This document shows, in pieces, positions 51,100 to 60,402 of a stretch of 64,000 bases of DNA (its first letter is position 1; every line of letters starts with the position of its first letter). The stretch covers positions 1 through 64,000 of the forward strand of contig NZ_VWVU01000030.1 in NCBI RefSeq assembly GCF_008638365.1, given 5' to 3'. This DNA is from Nocardiopsis quinghaiensis (GTDB lineage Bacteria; Actinomycetota; Actinomycetes; Streptosporangiales; Streptosporangiaceae). The notes below the pieces were generated by a model. That model ran no database searches, was not told the origin of the DNA, and saw nothing but the letters and a program-made list of their open reading frames with translations. The position numbers and the translations under genes were made by a program.

Positions 51100-53193
51100 T
51101 CAGCCCACGGAGAGCCCCAGGTAGTGGGCGAGGAAGGCCAGCTGCTCGGCGCTGAGGGCCACGCTGCGGCTCACCGACCGCGAGCTGTGGCCCACCTCGG
51201 ACTCCCCGCGCAGCAGGATCGGCCGCTCCTCCAACGGGGCCGACGTGGCGTGCTGCATGTGCGCGCACAACTTGCGCGCGTGCAGCGGGTCCACGCGGGT
51301 GTCGTTGTCGAACACGGTGAACAGCGTCGCCGGGTAGCGGGTGCCCTCACGCACGTTGTGGTACGGCGAGTAGCCCAGCAGCCACCCCAGCTGCTCGGGG
51401 TCGTCGGCGGTGCCGTACTCGACGTTCCACAGCTGGCCCAGCCCGAACCTCTCGTAGCGGACCATGTCCAGCAGCGGGGCCGAGCAGACGGCGGCGGTGA
51501 ACAGGTCCGGCCGCTGGGTGACCATGGCGCCCACCAGCAGGCCGCCGTTGCTGCCGCCCATGACGGACAGGTGCTCGGCGTCGGTCACCCCGGTGGCGAC
51601 CAGGTGCTCGGCCGCAGCCGCGCAGTCGTCGAAGACGTTCTGCTTGTCGGCGAGCATCCCCGCCCGGTGCCACTCCTCGCCCTCCTCCAGGCCGCCGCGC
51701 AGGTTGGCGACGGCGTACACGCCGCCCGCGCGCGCCCAGGCCAGCGCCACCGCCGAGTAGGCGGGGGTGAGGGAGATCCGGAAGCCTCCGTACCCGTAAA
51801 GGATGGTCGGCCGCGGCCCCTCGGCGGGGGCCTCGGGCGAGACCACCAGCATGCGCACGGGCGTGCCGTCCCCGGAGGTGTAGGTGACCTGTTCCACCTT
51901 CACCCCGGGCAGGTCGATGTCGCCGGGGGCGTCGGCCCACAGCGACACCTCGCCCGAGAGCGCGTCGTAGCGGTACACCGAGGACGGGTGGGTGTTGTCG
52001 GTGTAGCCGAACCACGCCTCGTGGCCGCCCTCGGGGCGCTCGACGAGTCCGCCGACGGTGCCCAGGCCCGGCATGTCCAGCCCGCCCAGGCGCTCGCCGC
52101 TGCTCAGGTCGTGCCGGGCGATCTCGCTGATCGCGTGGCGGCTGAGATCCACCAGCAGCTCGGGCCGCTCCATCCCGGGGCCGTCCAGGATCGCGTACCC
52201 CTCCAGGACCGCCTCGGGGTCCTCCGGGACCAGGGTGGTCCAGTTCCCGTATCCGGGGTCGGCGGGATCGGCCACGCACAGGCGACCGCGCGGGGCCTCC
52301 CGGTCGGTGAGCAGGTACAGGCGCCCGTCCCTGCCCACCTGCGGGTACAGGGCGGCGTCCACGCCCTCCTGGACCGGTGCCAGCCGGGGCTCGTCCGGGT
52401 TCCCGTCGGACAGGTCGGCGATCCAGGCGTCGGTGGCCGCCGAGGTCCCCCGGTTGGCGAGCAGGATCAGCCAGCGCCCGTCGCGGCTCACGACGGGGGT
52501 GAAGTACTCGGTCTTGTCGCGGTCCTGTCCGAAGACCAGGGTGTCCTGGCCGGTGGGGGTGCCCAGCCGGTGCAGGTAGACCCGGCGGTGGTAGTTCTCC
52601 TCCCCCTCGGGAACCTCCTCTGGGGGCAGGCGCCGCACGTAGTAGAAGGCGGAGGAGTCCGGCAGCCACGCGATGGGGCTGTAGCGGGCCCGGTCGATGG
52701 GCCCGTCCAGCACGTCGCCGCCGTCGACGTCCACGATCCGGAGCACGGACTCCTCGTCGCCGCCCTCGGACAACTGGTAGGCGAGCAGGCGGCCGGAGTG
52801 GTCGGGCCTCCAGGCGTCCAGGGTGGTCAGGCCCTCCGGGTCGAGCGCTCCGGGGTCCACCAGGACGCGCTCGGGGCCGTCGCCGTCCTGGACGTAGAGC
52901 ACGCCGTGCTCCTGTTCGGCGGTACGGCGGACGAAGAAGCGGCGGTCGCCCCGCCACACGGGTGCTCCGACGCCTCCGGCGCCCAGCAGGGAGCGCACCT
53001 GGTCGGCGAACCAGTCACGTGTCCCGAACCGTGAGGAGACCTCGGCGTACAGGGCGTCCTCCGAGGTCGCCCACTCCTTGGTCTCCGCCGACTCGGCATC
53101 CTCCAACCACCGGTAGGGGTCACCGACCGTGTGGCCGTGCAGATTCTCGATGATGTCCAGCCGTGTGGCCGGGGGGTAGCGGAGTTCACGCAT
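51100..53193 (-). CDS. Prolyl oligopeptidase (S9A family)
   Basis: 697 aa from ATG 53193; longer in-frame starts are not supported. The N-terminus reads YPPATRLDIIENLHGHTVGDPYRWLED, the typical S9A opening. A beta-propeller domain (about 70-410) precedes the hydrolase. The Ser is in SVMGGSNGGLLVGA, the Asp region is FDNDTRVDPLHARK, and the His follows GESEVGHSS. It cleaves short peptides after proline, probably in the cytoplasm since no signal peptide is present. Confidence 0.93.
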   Translation of the reverse strand: MRELRYPPATRLDIIENLHGHTVGDPYRWLEDAESAETKEWATSEDALYAEVSSRFGTRDWFADQVRSLLGAGGVGAPVWRGDRRFFVRRTAEQEHGVLYVQDGDGPERVLVDPGALDPEGLTTLDAWRPDHSGRLLAYQLSEGGDEESVLRIVDVDGGDVLDGPIDRARYSPIAWLPDSSAFYYVRRLPPEEVPEGEENYHRRVYLHRLGTPTGQDTLVFGQDRDKTEYFTPVVSRDGRWLILLANRGTSAATDAWIADLSDGNPDEPRLAPVQEGVDAALYPQVGRDGRLYLLTDREAPRGRLCVADPADPGYGNWTTLVPEDPEAVLEGYAILDGPGMERPELLVDLSRHAISEIARHDLSSGERLGGLDMPGLGTVGGLVERPEGGHEAWFGYTDNTHPSSVYRYDALSGEVSLWADAPGDIDLPGVKVEQVTYTSGDGTPVRMLVVSPEAPAEGPRPTILYGYGGFRISLTPAYSAVALAWARAGGVYAVANLRGGLEEGEEWHRAGMLADKQNVFDDCAAAAEHLVATGVTDAEHLSVMGGSNGGLLVGAMVTQRPDLFTAAVCSAPLLDMVRYERFGLGQLWNVEYGTADDPEQLGWLLGYSPYHNVREGTRYPATLFTVFDNDTRVDPLHARKLCAHMQHATSAPLEERPILLRGESEVGHSSRSVSRSVALSAEQLAFLAHYLGLSVG

Positions 53194-53520
53194 GCTTCGC
53201 ACCCTATCCACCGCTATCCACCCCGGTGTGTCCGGCGCGGCGGCAGGGCGGAATCGGGTCCGGCCGACGCACAATGGGACGCGGAAAAGGGAGAACACGC
53301 GGTTTCTGGGCGGCCTGGCGGAAATTGGGGTGGCGCCGGGGCGGTCCGACCACGCAAACTGAATGCGGGACGCAACTCGGCGGGACCACCGGGAGGTCCG
53401 TGTGGCAAGGCGTACGGAACCATCGATCCTCGGATCGGTGCACAGGGAGGTCTCCTGGCTGGCCGAACGGCTGGCCGGGGAAGAGACACAGCCGTCTCGG
53501 ACGACGGCTGGGGCGACACG
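53194..53520. other. 327-bp intergenic region, no gene seen
   Basis: Divergent region between prolyl oligopeptidase and HNH genes. ORFs here have no ribosome binding site or family resemblance. Promoters for both genes should lie here. Confidence 0.4.
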
Positions 53521-54072
53521 ATGAGCGCTCGAGGCAGCCGGGAGGGTGGCACAGGAACCGCCCGCCGCCACGTGCTGCTGCTCAATGCCAGCTTTGAACC
53601 ACTGACGACACTGCCTCTGCGCAGGGCGATTCTCCTCGTCCTCAGGGAGAAGGCGGAGGTCGTCCACCAGGATGACGCGGGCGCGATACTGCACTCGGCG
53701 ACACGTGCCTACGACGTGCCGTCGGTCATCCGGCTCCGGCGCTACATCAGCGTCCCGTACAGCCGCAGAGTGCCCCTCACCAGAGTGGCGCTCATGCGTC
53801 GGGACAGACACACCTGTGGCTACTGCGGGAAGAAGGCCGAGACCATCGACCACGTCGTTCCGCGTAGCCGCGGAGGCGCACACGTGTGGGAGAACGTGGT
53901 GGCCGCGTGCAAGCCGTGCAACCACCGCAAGGCCGACAAGTTCCTGGACGAACTCGGCTGGGAACTACACGTCACCCCCAAGGTGCCCAAGGGTCCCCAC
54001 TGGCGTCTGATCAACGGGGACCTGCACGGCGACCCCCAGTGGGAGCCGTACATGGCCCATCTGGTGGCGTGA
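53521..54072 (+). CDS. HNH endonuclease
   Basis: 183 aa, ATG start. After an N-terminal domain (VLLLNASFEPLTTLPLRRAI, LREKAEVVHQDD), an HNH motif is visible: CGYCGKKAETIDHVVPRSRG, then ENVVAACKPCNHRKADK, with two Cys pairs for structural zinc and the catalytic His. This is a widespread chromosomal HNH family of actinobacteria and cyanobacteria rather than an obvious restriction enzyme. It stands alone, with FmdB downstream. Confidence 0.9.
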   Translation: MSARGSREGGTGTARRHVLLLNASFEPLTTLPLRRAILLVLREKAEVVHQDDAGAILHSATRAYDVPSVIRLRRYISVPYSRRVPLTRVALMRRDRHTCGYCGKKAETIDHVVPRSRGGAHVWENVVAACKPCNHRKADKFLDELGWELHVTPKVPKGPHWRLINGDLHGDPQWEPYMAHLVA

Positions 54073-54168
54073 CTCGGCGGGACCGGAACCGGGCGTCCCA
54101 CCCGGTCCCCGCCGTCCACCCCTTCGCCCTTCGGTGCGTTCACCGGAGGGCGGACGTATTCTGACGGC

Positions 54169-54372
54169 ATGCCCAGATACGACTTCCGCTGCCGCGAGTG
54201 CGGCGACACCTTCGAGCTCTCCCGTCCGATGGCCCGCGCCGGGGACCCGGCGGCCTGCCCGCAGGGGCACGACGACACGGTCCGACTGCTGGCCACCGTG
54301 GCGGTGGGCGGCCGGGCGCCCGCTCCGGCGCCCTCCGGTGGAGGGTGCTGCGGAGGCGGCTGCTGCTCCTGA
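54169..54372 (+). CDS. FmdB-family zinc ribbon protein
   Basis: 67 aa, ATG start. MPRYDFRCRECGDTFELSR is the FmdB opening with the first Cys pair; the second (ACPQGHDD) has a Cys and a His. The C-terminus has a Gly/Cys-rich tail (GGGCCGGGCCS). FmdB proteins are thought to be small regulators; their role here is unknown. Confidence 0.88.
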   Translation: MPRYDFRCRECGDTFELSRPMARAGDPAACPQGHDDTVRLLATVAVGGRAPAPAPSGGGCCGGGCCS

Positions 54373-54408
54373 GGCCACGGGCGGCCCCGGCCGGGGCCGC
54401 CCCCACCC

Positions 54409-56271
54409 CTACCTCTCGATCTGGGACACGTCGCGCGCCGCGCCGGTGGAGGCCGAGGTCGCCATGGCCGCGTAGGCGCGCAGCGCCGCCGTCACCGGAC
54501 GCTGGCGGTCGCGCGGCTGGAACCGGCCCAGCTCCTTGATCAGGCGCTCGCGGCGGGTGTTCAGCTCGTCCCCGGAGACCTCCAGCGCGATGCTCCGGTT
54601 CGGGATGTCGATGCTGACGACGTCTCCGTCCTCCACCAGGGCGATGTCCCCGCCCGCGGCGGCCTCGGGGGAGGCGTGGCCGATGGACAGTCCCGACGTG
54701 CCGCCGGAGAAGCGGCCGTCGGTGATGAGCGCGCAGGCCTTGCCCAGCCCGCGGCCCTTGAGGAAGCTCGTCGGGTACAGCATCTCCTGCATGCCCGGGC
54801 CGCCCTTGGGGCCCTCGTAGCGGATGACCACCACGTCACCGGGCTCGATCCTCTTGTTGAGGATGCCGTCGACGGCGTCATCCTGCGACTCGAAGACCTT
54901 GGCGGGACCGGAGAAGGTCCACAGCTCCTCCTCCACACCCGCGGTCTTGACGATCGCGCCGTCCGGGGCGAGGTTGCCGAACAGCACCGCCAGTCCGCCG
55001 TCCTTGGTGTAGGCGTGGGAGACCGAGCGGATGCAGCCCTCCTCCCGGTCGGTGTCCAGGGTGTCCCAGCGCACGCTCTGCGAGTACGCCTTGGTCGTGC
55101 GCCTGCCGCCGGGAGCGGCGTGGAACAGCTCCACGGCCTCGGGCAGGACGGTGTCGGAGGCGATGTCCCAGGAGGCGATGAACTCGCCGAGCGTCTTGCC
55201 GTGCACCGTGGGCAGCGAGGTGTCCAGCAGCCCGCCGCGGGCCAGTTCGCCCAGGATGGCGGGAATGCCGCCCGCCCGGTGCACGTCCTCGATGTGGTAC
55301 TTCTCGGTGTTCGGCGCGACCTTGCACAGGCACGGCACCCGGCGGGAGACCTCGTCGATCTCGGTCAGGCCGAAGTCGACGCCCGCCTCGGTGGCGGCGG
55401 CCAGCAGGTGCAGGATCGTGTTGGTGGAGCCGCCCATGGCCACGTCCAGGGCCATGGCGTTGCCGAACGCCGAGGGCGTGGCGATGGACAGCGGCAGGAC
55501 GGAGTCGTCGTCGTCCTCGTAGTAGCGCTTCGCGGCCTCCACGACCCGGCTTCCGGCGTCCTCGTACAGGGCGCGGCGGGCGGTGTGGGTGGCCAGCACG
55601 GTGCCGTTGCCGGGCAGGGCCAGGCCGATCGCCTCGGTGAGGCAGTTCATCGAGTTGGCGGTGAACATGCCCGAGCACGAGCCGCAGGTGGGACAGGCGG
55701 CCTCCTCCATCTCGTCCAGCTCGGCCTGGGAGACGCTCTCGTCGGCCGCGGCGACCATGGGGTTGATCAGGTCCAGCTTGCGGACGGTGGTGGCGGTGCC
55801 GTCGACCACCGTGACCTTGCCCGCCTCCATGGGCCCTCCGGAGACGAACACCGTGGGGATGTTCAGGCGCAGCGCGGCCAGCAGCATGCCGGGGGTGATC
55901 TTGTCGCAGTTGGACACGCACACCAGGGCGTCGGCGCAGTGCGCGTTGACCATGTACTCCAACGAGTCGGCGATCAGCTCGCGGCTGGGCAGCGAGTAGA
56001 GCATGCCGCCGTGGCCCATGGCGATGCCGTCGTCCACGGCGATGGAGTTGAACTCGCGGGGGATCCCGCCCGCCTCGCGGATCGCGTTGGCGACCACCTC
56101 GGCCACCTCCCGCAGGTGGACGTGGCCGGGCACGAACTCGGTGAAGCTGTTGGCCACGGCCACGATGGGCTTACCGAAGTCCTCGCGCTCCACACCGGTG
56201 GCGCGCATGAGGGCGCGTGCGCCTGCCATGTTCCTGCCGTGGGTGACGGTGCGCGAGCGTAGGGCTGGCAT
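54409..56271 (-). CDS. ilvD: Dihydroxy-acid dehydratase IlvD
   Basis: 620 aa from ATG 56271; an in-frame ATG five codons earlier (56286) is also possible. It has [48 protein letters not shown] and the cluster region [20 protein letters not shown], providing Cys for the iron-sulfur cluster, then [14 protein letters not shown]. It converts dihydroxy acids to 2-keto acids in valine, leucine and isoleucine synthesis. The length is that of the long [4Fe-4S] form. No other ilv gene is in the window. Confidence 0.95.
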   Translation of the reverse strand: MPALRSRTVTHGRNMAGARALMRATGVEREDFGKPIVAVANSFTEFVPGHVHLREVAEVVANAIREAGGIPREFNSIAVDDGIAMGHGGMLYSLPSRELIADSLEYMVNAHCADALVCVSNCDKITPGMLLAALRLNIPTVFVSGGPMEAGKVTVVDGTATTVRKLDLINPMVAAADESVSQAELDEMEEAACPTCGSCSGMFTANSMNCLTEAIGLALPGNGTVLATHTARRALYEDAGSRVVEAAKRYYEDDDDSVLPLSIATPSAFGNAMALDVAMGGSTNTILHLLAAATEAGVDFGLTEIDEVSRRVPCLCKVAPNTEKYHIEDVHRAGGIPAILGELARGGLLDTSLPTVHGKTLGEFIASWDIASDTVLPEAVELFHAAPGGRRTTKAYSQSVRWDTLDTDREEGCIRSVSHAYTKDGGLAVLFGNLAPDGAIVKTAGVEEELWTFSGPAKVFESQDDAVDGILNKRIEPGDVVVIRYEGPKGGPGMQEMLYPTSFLKGRGLGKACALITDGRFSGGTSGLSIGHASPEAAAGGDIALVEDGDVVSIDIPNRSIALEVSGDELNTRRERLIKELGRFQPRDRQRPVTAALRAYAAMATSASTGAARDVSQIER

Positions 56272-56544
56272 GGGGCGGACTCCCATCGTTACGGGTGTTT
56301 CCCCTCGATGGTAGTCCTTTGGCACACCGGTGTGGTCTCGGAGTGGAAGACGGGGCATCCGGATCGTGAGACGCCTTCGATGGTCCGCGGCGGTCCGGGA
56401 CCGGGATCGTGGCCGAGGCCGCGCGGTCCCACGGAGCACGCCGGCGCGCGGAGCGCCCCGGTATGGGGAGCGTCCGGTACGCGGAAGGCCCGGGTGCCAC
56501 GGCGCTGTGGTCGTTCCCGGGCCCGGAGCGCGTAGGAAGGGGGG

Positions 56545-57372
56545 TCAGTGTCGGGGGAGCAGGACCTTCTGCGCGGCCTGGTAGATCTCCTGGATCTCGG
56601 TGTCGGTCAGGCGGTCGCGGCCGCTACGCAGCCACTTGCGGACCTTGGTCCCGGTGATGATGTCCACACCCCGCAGCCGATGGCTGTCCCAGGGCATGCC
56701 GGGGCCGTAGATGGCCAGTGACGCGCGCACCCTGATCTCGCGTCCCAGTTCCTTGCTGAGCAGTTCCTCCGCCCGTTTGGCCTCCTCCAGTGCCTCGTCG
56801 ATCCGCTCGTTCTTGCTGAACCGCCCGTGGTAGAGCTTCTCCAGCTTGTTGCGCAGCGGCAGGCGCTTGTCCCACGACTCGGAGTCGATCGCGAACGCGC
56901 CGCGCCGACCCACGACGAAGTGGTCGATCTGACCGTTGCCGCCGGGCACGACACGGGCGTGCAGGACCCGGTAACCGAGCTGCTTCATCACCTTGAGCTG
57001 GGCCTCGGTCTTGCGTTGGGCCGCTGAGGGCTTGCGCCACCGGGGAATCTCCGACTCGCGCCGTGAGGAGTACACCATGAGCCCGATCAGGGTGATGATC
57101 CCGAAGGTCACACCGACCCGCCACTCGGACGTGAGCACGCCGGTCACGACGGAGACCACGACCGAACTGCCACCGCGTAGGAGCCACCGGCGGGCGTTCT
57201 GGCTGTCTCGGAGCGCGCCGTAGACCGCTTTGCCGCCCGAGATCTCCTTGTCGTTGTTCTTGTTGGGGAAAAAGAGGTTTTCGGGCCTTTTCTGATCCGA
57301 ACCCTCGGACGATGGGGTAGGGCCGTTTACTCTGGTTGCCGATTCCACGTCGGACACGTTAGTTCGATCCAT
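56545..57372 (-). CDS. NERD-domain membrane protein
   Basis: 275 aa, ATG start. The N-terminal 60 residues are polar. Two membrane helices (GSSVVVSVVTGVLTS and VGVTFGIITLIGLMVYS) follow, then a NERD domain (about 115-235): VLHARVVPGGNGQIDHFVVG and AFAIDSESWDKRLPL with the D..E.K-type nuclease-like core (Asp in QIDH, E/K replaced by ESW-K). The domain relates to archaeal Holliday-junction resolvases; function in bacteria is uncertain. Codon use has somewhat more A/T in the N-terminal part. Confidence 0.8.
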   Translation of the reverse strand: MDRTNVSDVESATRVNGPTPSSEGSDQKRPENLFFPNKNNDKEISGGKAVYGALRDSQNARRWLLRGGSSVVVSVVTGVLTSEWRVGVTFGIITLIGLMVYSSRRESEIPRWRKPSAAQRKTEAQLKVMKQLGYRVLHARVVPGGNGQIDHFVVGRRGAFAIDSESWDKRLPLRNKLEKLYHGRFSKNERIDEALEEAKRAEELLSKELGREIRVRASLAIYGPGMPWDSHRLRGVDIITGTKVRKWLRSGRDRLTDTEIQEIYQAAQKVLLPRH

Positions 57373-57540
57373 ATCCGAGTCCTAGTGCATGACTTCTCAC
57401 ACTTTTCTTCCCCTGTTTCCCGGCTCACATACGTGTTCGGTCCGCCAGGACAGGGAATGCTTACTCTTTGGTCAGCTTCTCTAGAGAGGGACCTCCCGTC
57501 TTCGTGGTGCCCGGTGGCGTTCCCGCTAACCTGGATCGGT

Positions 57541-58980
57541 ATGACCCAGATCCATGACCTTCCGGCCCACCGCCTCCTGGCGATGGTCCGCAGTCGTGAA
57601 CTGTCCCCTACTGAGATCACTGAGCACTGTCTGAGCCGGATCGAACGGTATGACCACCGTTATGGTGCGTACGTTACGGTCACTCCAGAAAAAGCACTCG
57701 AACAGGCCCGTTATGCGGAGAAACGCGTGATGGGTGACACGCCCGACGCACTGCCGCCCCTCGTCGGGCTCCCCGTGCCGATCAAGGACCTCGAACCCGT
57801 CGCCGGGATCCGGCTCACCCACGGGTCACCGGTCTTCCGCGACGCCGTGGCGCCGACCGACTCCGACATGGTCGCCCGGCTGCGCGAGGCGGGCGCGGTC
57901 CTGCCCGGAAAGACCAACACCCCCGAGTTCGGATCGAGCTGCTACACCGAGAACGGCGTCGCCCCTCCCTCGCGCAACCCCTGGAACACCGACCTGTCCC
58001 CGGGCGGCTCCAGCGGAGGAGCCGCGGCGGCCGTCGCCGCCGGGCTCGCCCCCGTCGCCCACGGCAGCGACGGCGGGGGCTCCATCCGCATCCCCGCCAG
58101 CGTGTGCGGGCTCTTCGGCCTCAAGCCCACCCGTGGCCGGATCTCCGGTGCGCCCCTCAAACCCGACCTCGTCGGACTGTCCACCTCCGGGCCCCTCACC
58201 CGCGACGTCCGCGACGCCGCCCTCCTCCTGGACGCCATGGCCCTCTCCCGGCCGGGCGACTACTTCACCGCCCCGCCCCTGCCGCCCGGTGAGAGCTTCA
58301 CCGACCACGTGGACCGCGAGCCCGGCCGCCTGCGCATCGGGTGCTACGCCACCACCGGCTCCGCCGGCATCCCCGTCCACCCCGACGTCCTGGCCGCCCA
58401 TGAGGAGGCCGTCCGCCTGCTGGACGGCCTCGGCCATGAGGTGGAGGAGATCCCCGAACCCGGGGACGCCCACTTCGGCGGCGCCTTCATGGCGGACTTC
58501 CAGGTCCTCTGGGCCGCGATGGCCTCCGCCACCCCCGTCGACCCCTCCCGGGAGACCGAGCTCGCCCCTCTCAACCGGTGGCTGCGCGAACGCGCCCGAG
58601 CCACCCCCGTCCCCGAGTACATCGCAGCCTGCGCCCGCCTCCAGCGCGGCGTGCGCTCCATGCTCACCGCGACCGGGCCCTTCGACGCCGTGCTCTCGCC
58701 CACGCTGGCCGCGCCCCCGGTCCCGGTCGGCCACTTCACCGGCGGCGGCCCGGAGGAGGAGTTCCGGCGGATGACCGGGTTCACGCCGTTCACCTCGGTC
58801 TACAACGTCTCGGGTCAGCCCTCGGTCAGCGTTCCCCTGCACTGGTCACCCGGGGGACTGCCCGTCGGCGCCATGCTCACCGGACGGATGGGCGGAGAGG
58901 GCGCCCTGCTGTCGCTGTCCGCGCAGTTGGAACGCGCCCGCCCGTGGGCCCACAGGGTGCCGCCCGGCTGGAACGGCTGA
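57541..58980 (+). CDS. Amidase-signature family hydrolase
   Basis: 479 aa, ATG start. The Ser-cisSer-Lys triad is visible: Lys in LVGLPVPIKDLEPV, the GSSGGAAAAVAAG glycine-serine region, and DGGGSIRIPASVCGLFGLKP. It hydrolyses amides, like GatA, aryl amidases and nylon-oligomer hydrolases. It is not part of a gatCAB operon, so it is a catabolic amidase of unknown substrate. Its last 135 bases overlap the antisense end of the MFS transporter gene. Confidence 0.9.
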   Translation: MTQIHDLPAHRLLAMVRSRELSPTEITEHCLSRIERYDHRYGAYVTVTPEKALEQARYAEKRVMGDTPDALPPLVGLPVPIKDLEPVAGIRLTHGSPVFRDAVAPTDSDMVARLREAGAVLPGKTNTPEFGSSCYTENGVAPPSRNPWNTDLSPGGSSGGAAAAVAAGLAPVAHGSDGGGSIRIPASVCGLFGLKPTRGRISGAPLKPDLVGLSTSGPLTRDVRDAALLLDAMALSRPGDYFTAPPLPPGESFTDHVDREPGRLRIGCYATTGSAGIPVHPDVLAAHEEAVRLLDGLGHEVEEIPEPGDAHFGGAFMADFQVLWAAMASATPVDPSRETELAPLNRWLRERARATPVPEYIAACARLQRGVRSMLTATGPFDAVLSPTLAAPPVPVGHFTGGGPEEEFRRMTGFTPFTSVYNVSGQPSVSVPLHWSPGGLPVGAMLTGRMGGEGALLSLSAQLERARPWAHRVPPGWNG

Positions 58981-60207
58981 CCCGGGTGCCTCGGGTGCCT
59001 CGGGGCGCGGGTCTGGCACGAACAGGCTCAGCAGCGCCGCCGCCAGCACCAGCGCCGTGGCGCCCAGCACGCCGCCCGCGATCCCCATGAGGTCGACCAG
59101 CGCACCGGTCAGCGGACCGGCCACCGCGCCCGCGGTGCCCATCGCCGTGGCCATCCACCCGAACGCCTCGGCCCGCCGCCGGGCGGGGGCCAGGTCACCC
59201 AGGCGGCCCATCACCGCGGCCAGGGTCGGTGCCAGCGCCATCCCGGACACGAAGAGCAGGGGAGTGATCAGCAGCGGCGTCGGCAGGTGGGTGACCGGCG
59301 GCACGAACGGCACCAGGACGGCCACACCCAGCGCCGACCCGAAGCAACGCCGCACCAGGTGGGGGCGGCCGCGCAGCCCGCCCGCGATCGCGCCGCCCAC
59401 CAGCGACCCCAGCGCCCACACCGACGCCAGCCCCATCACGTAGTGCGGCGCGTTGAGCTCGTTGGCCCACGCCACGATGACCAGGTCCATCCCCATGACC
59501 CCGCCGACCATCAGCAGGCACATGAGGAACAGCATCACCAGAGCCGGGCGGCGCAGCAGACTCCGGCGAGGAACCGCGTCCGCGCCCTCGGGACCGTCGT
59601 CCCCGTCGATCGGCGCGGGGCCGGCCGCGCCGGCCCGGCGCAGCGCCCGGGCGAAACCGAACGCGCCCAGCAGCGCCAGCACCGAGAGCACCAGCAGCGC
59701 CCAGCGGGCCCCGGCGAAGGCCACCACACCGGCGGTCAGGATGGGGGAGAAGACGAACAGCAGTTCCTGGGTGGTGGCCTCGGCCGCGTAGATCGCCTGC
59801 CGCTCCGGGCCGTGTGTCAGCCGCGGCCACAGCGCGCGCACGACCTGGTTCGCGGGGGTGCCGAACAGTCCGGTGCCCAGTGCCAGCGGTACGGAGAGCC
59901 ACCACAGCGACCCGGGGAGGAGGGCCAGTCCCAGCAGCCCCACGCTGAACACCACGCCGCACACCAGCACCAGCCGGTCGGTGCCGCCCCGGTCGGCCAT
60001 CCGGCCCCGCAGCGGTCCCACCAGGGCGATGCCCAAGGTGAAGGCGCCCGTGACCAGCCCGGCCAGGGTGTAGGAGCCGGTCCACTCCTCGACCAGGAAG
60101 GTGACCGCGATCATCAGACCCGGGATGTAGAAGCGCGCGGTCAGGGACCAGGCCAGCAGGGAGAGGACGTGGGGAACGGCGAACAGCCGCCGGTAGTTCG
60201 CGAGCAC
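58846..60207 (-). CDS. Major facilitator superfamily transporter
   Basis: 453 aa from GTG 60207; a much longer in-frame extension to 62598 is antisense to malQ and rejected. About twelve membrane helices are visible, with MFS loop motif VGPLRGRMADRGGTDRL between helices 2 and 3 and TPANQVVRALWPRL. The last about 45 residues are a polar tail encoded antisense to the end of the amidase gene; there is no earlier stop. It probably exports a small molecule; the substrate is unknown. Confidence 0.88.
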   Translation of the reverse strand: MLANYRRLFAVPHVLSLLAWSLTARFYIPGLMIAVTFLVEEWTGSYTLAGLVTGAFTLGIALVGPLRGRMADRGGTDRLVLVCGVVFSVGLLGLALLPGSLWWLSVPLALGTGLFGTPANQVVRALWPRLTHGPERQAIYAAEATTQELLFVFSPILTAGVVAFAGARWALLVLSVLALLGAFGFARALRRAGAAGPAPIDGDDGPEGADAVPRRSLLRRPALVMLFLMCLLMVGGVMGMDLVIVAWANELNAPHYVMGLASVWALGSLVGGAIAGGLRGRPHLVRRCFGSALGVAVLVPFVPPVTHLPTPLLITPLLFVSGMALAPTLAAVMGRLGDLAPARRRAEAFGWMATAMGTAGAVAGPLTGALVDLMGIAGGVLGATALVLAAALLSLFVPDPRPEAPEAPGSAVPAGRHPVGPRAGAFQLRGQRQQGALSAHPSGEHGADGQSPG

Positions 60208-60402
60208 AGTCCGATTATGCAGTCGTCCAGGACATCCGGCGATCGGATTGACGAACCGTACGGACTGTTCGCCCGTACGTCTCCGACAGTCCGGCGGTGC
60301 CGTGTCCAGGGCCCTTATCGGCCGGTGCCTCGGGCACGTTCTGGCCCCACGCCGGTACGGCTTCCGGTGTACGGAGCCCCTGGTAGGGCATGATCGGATT
60401 CT

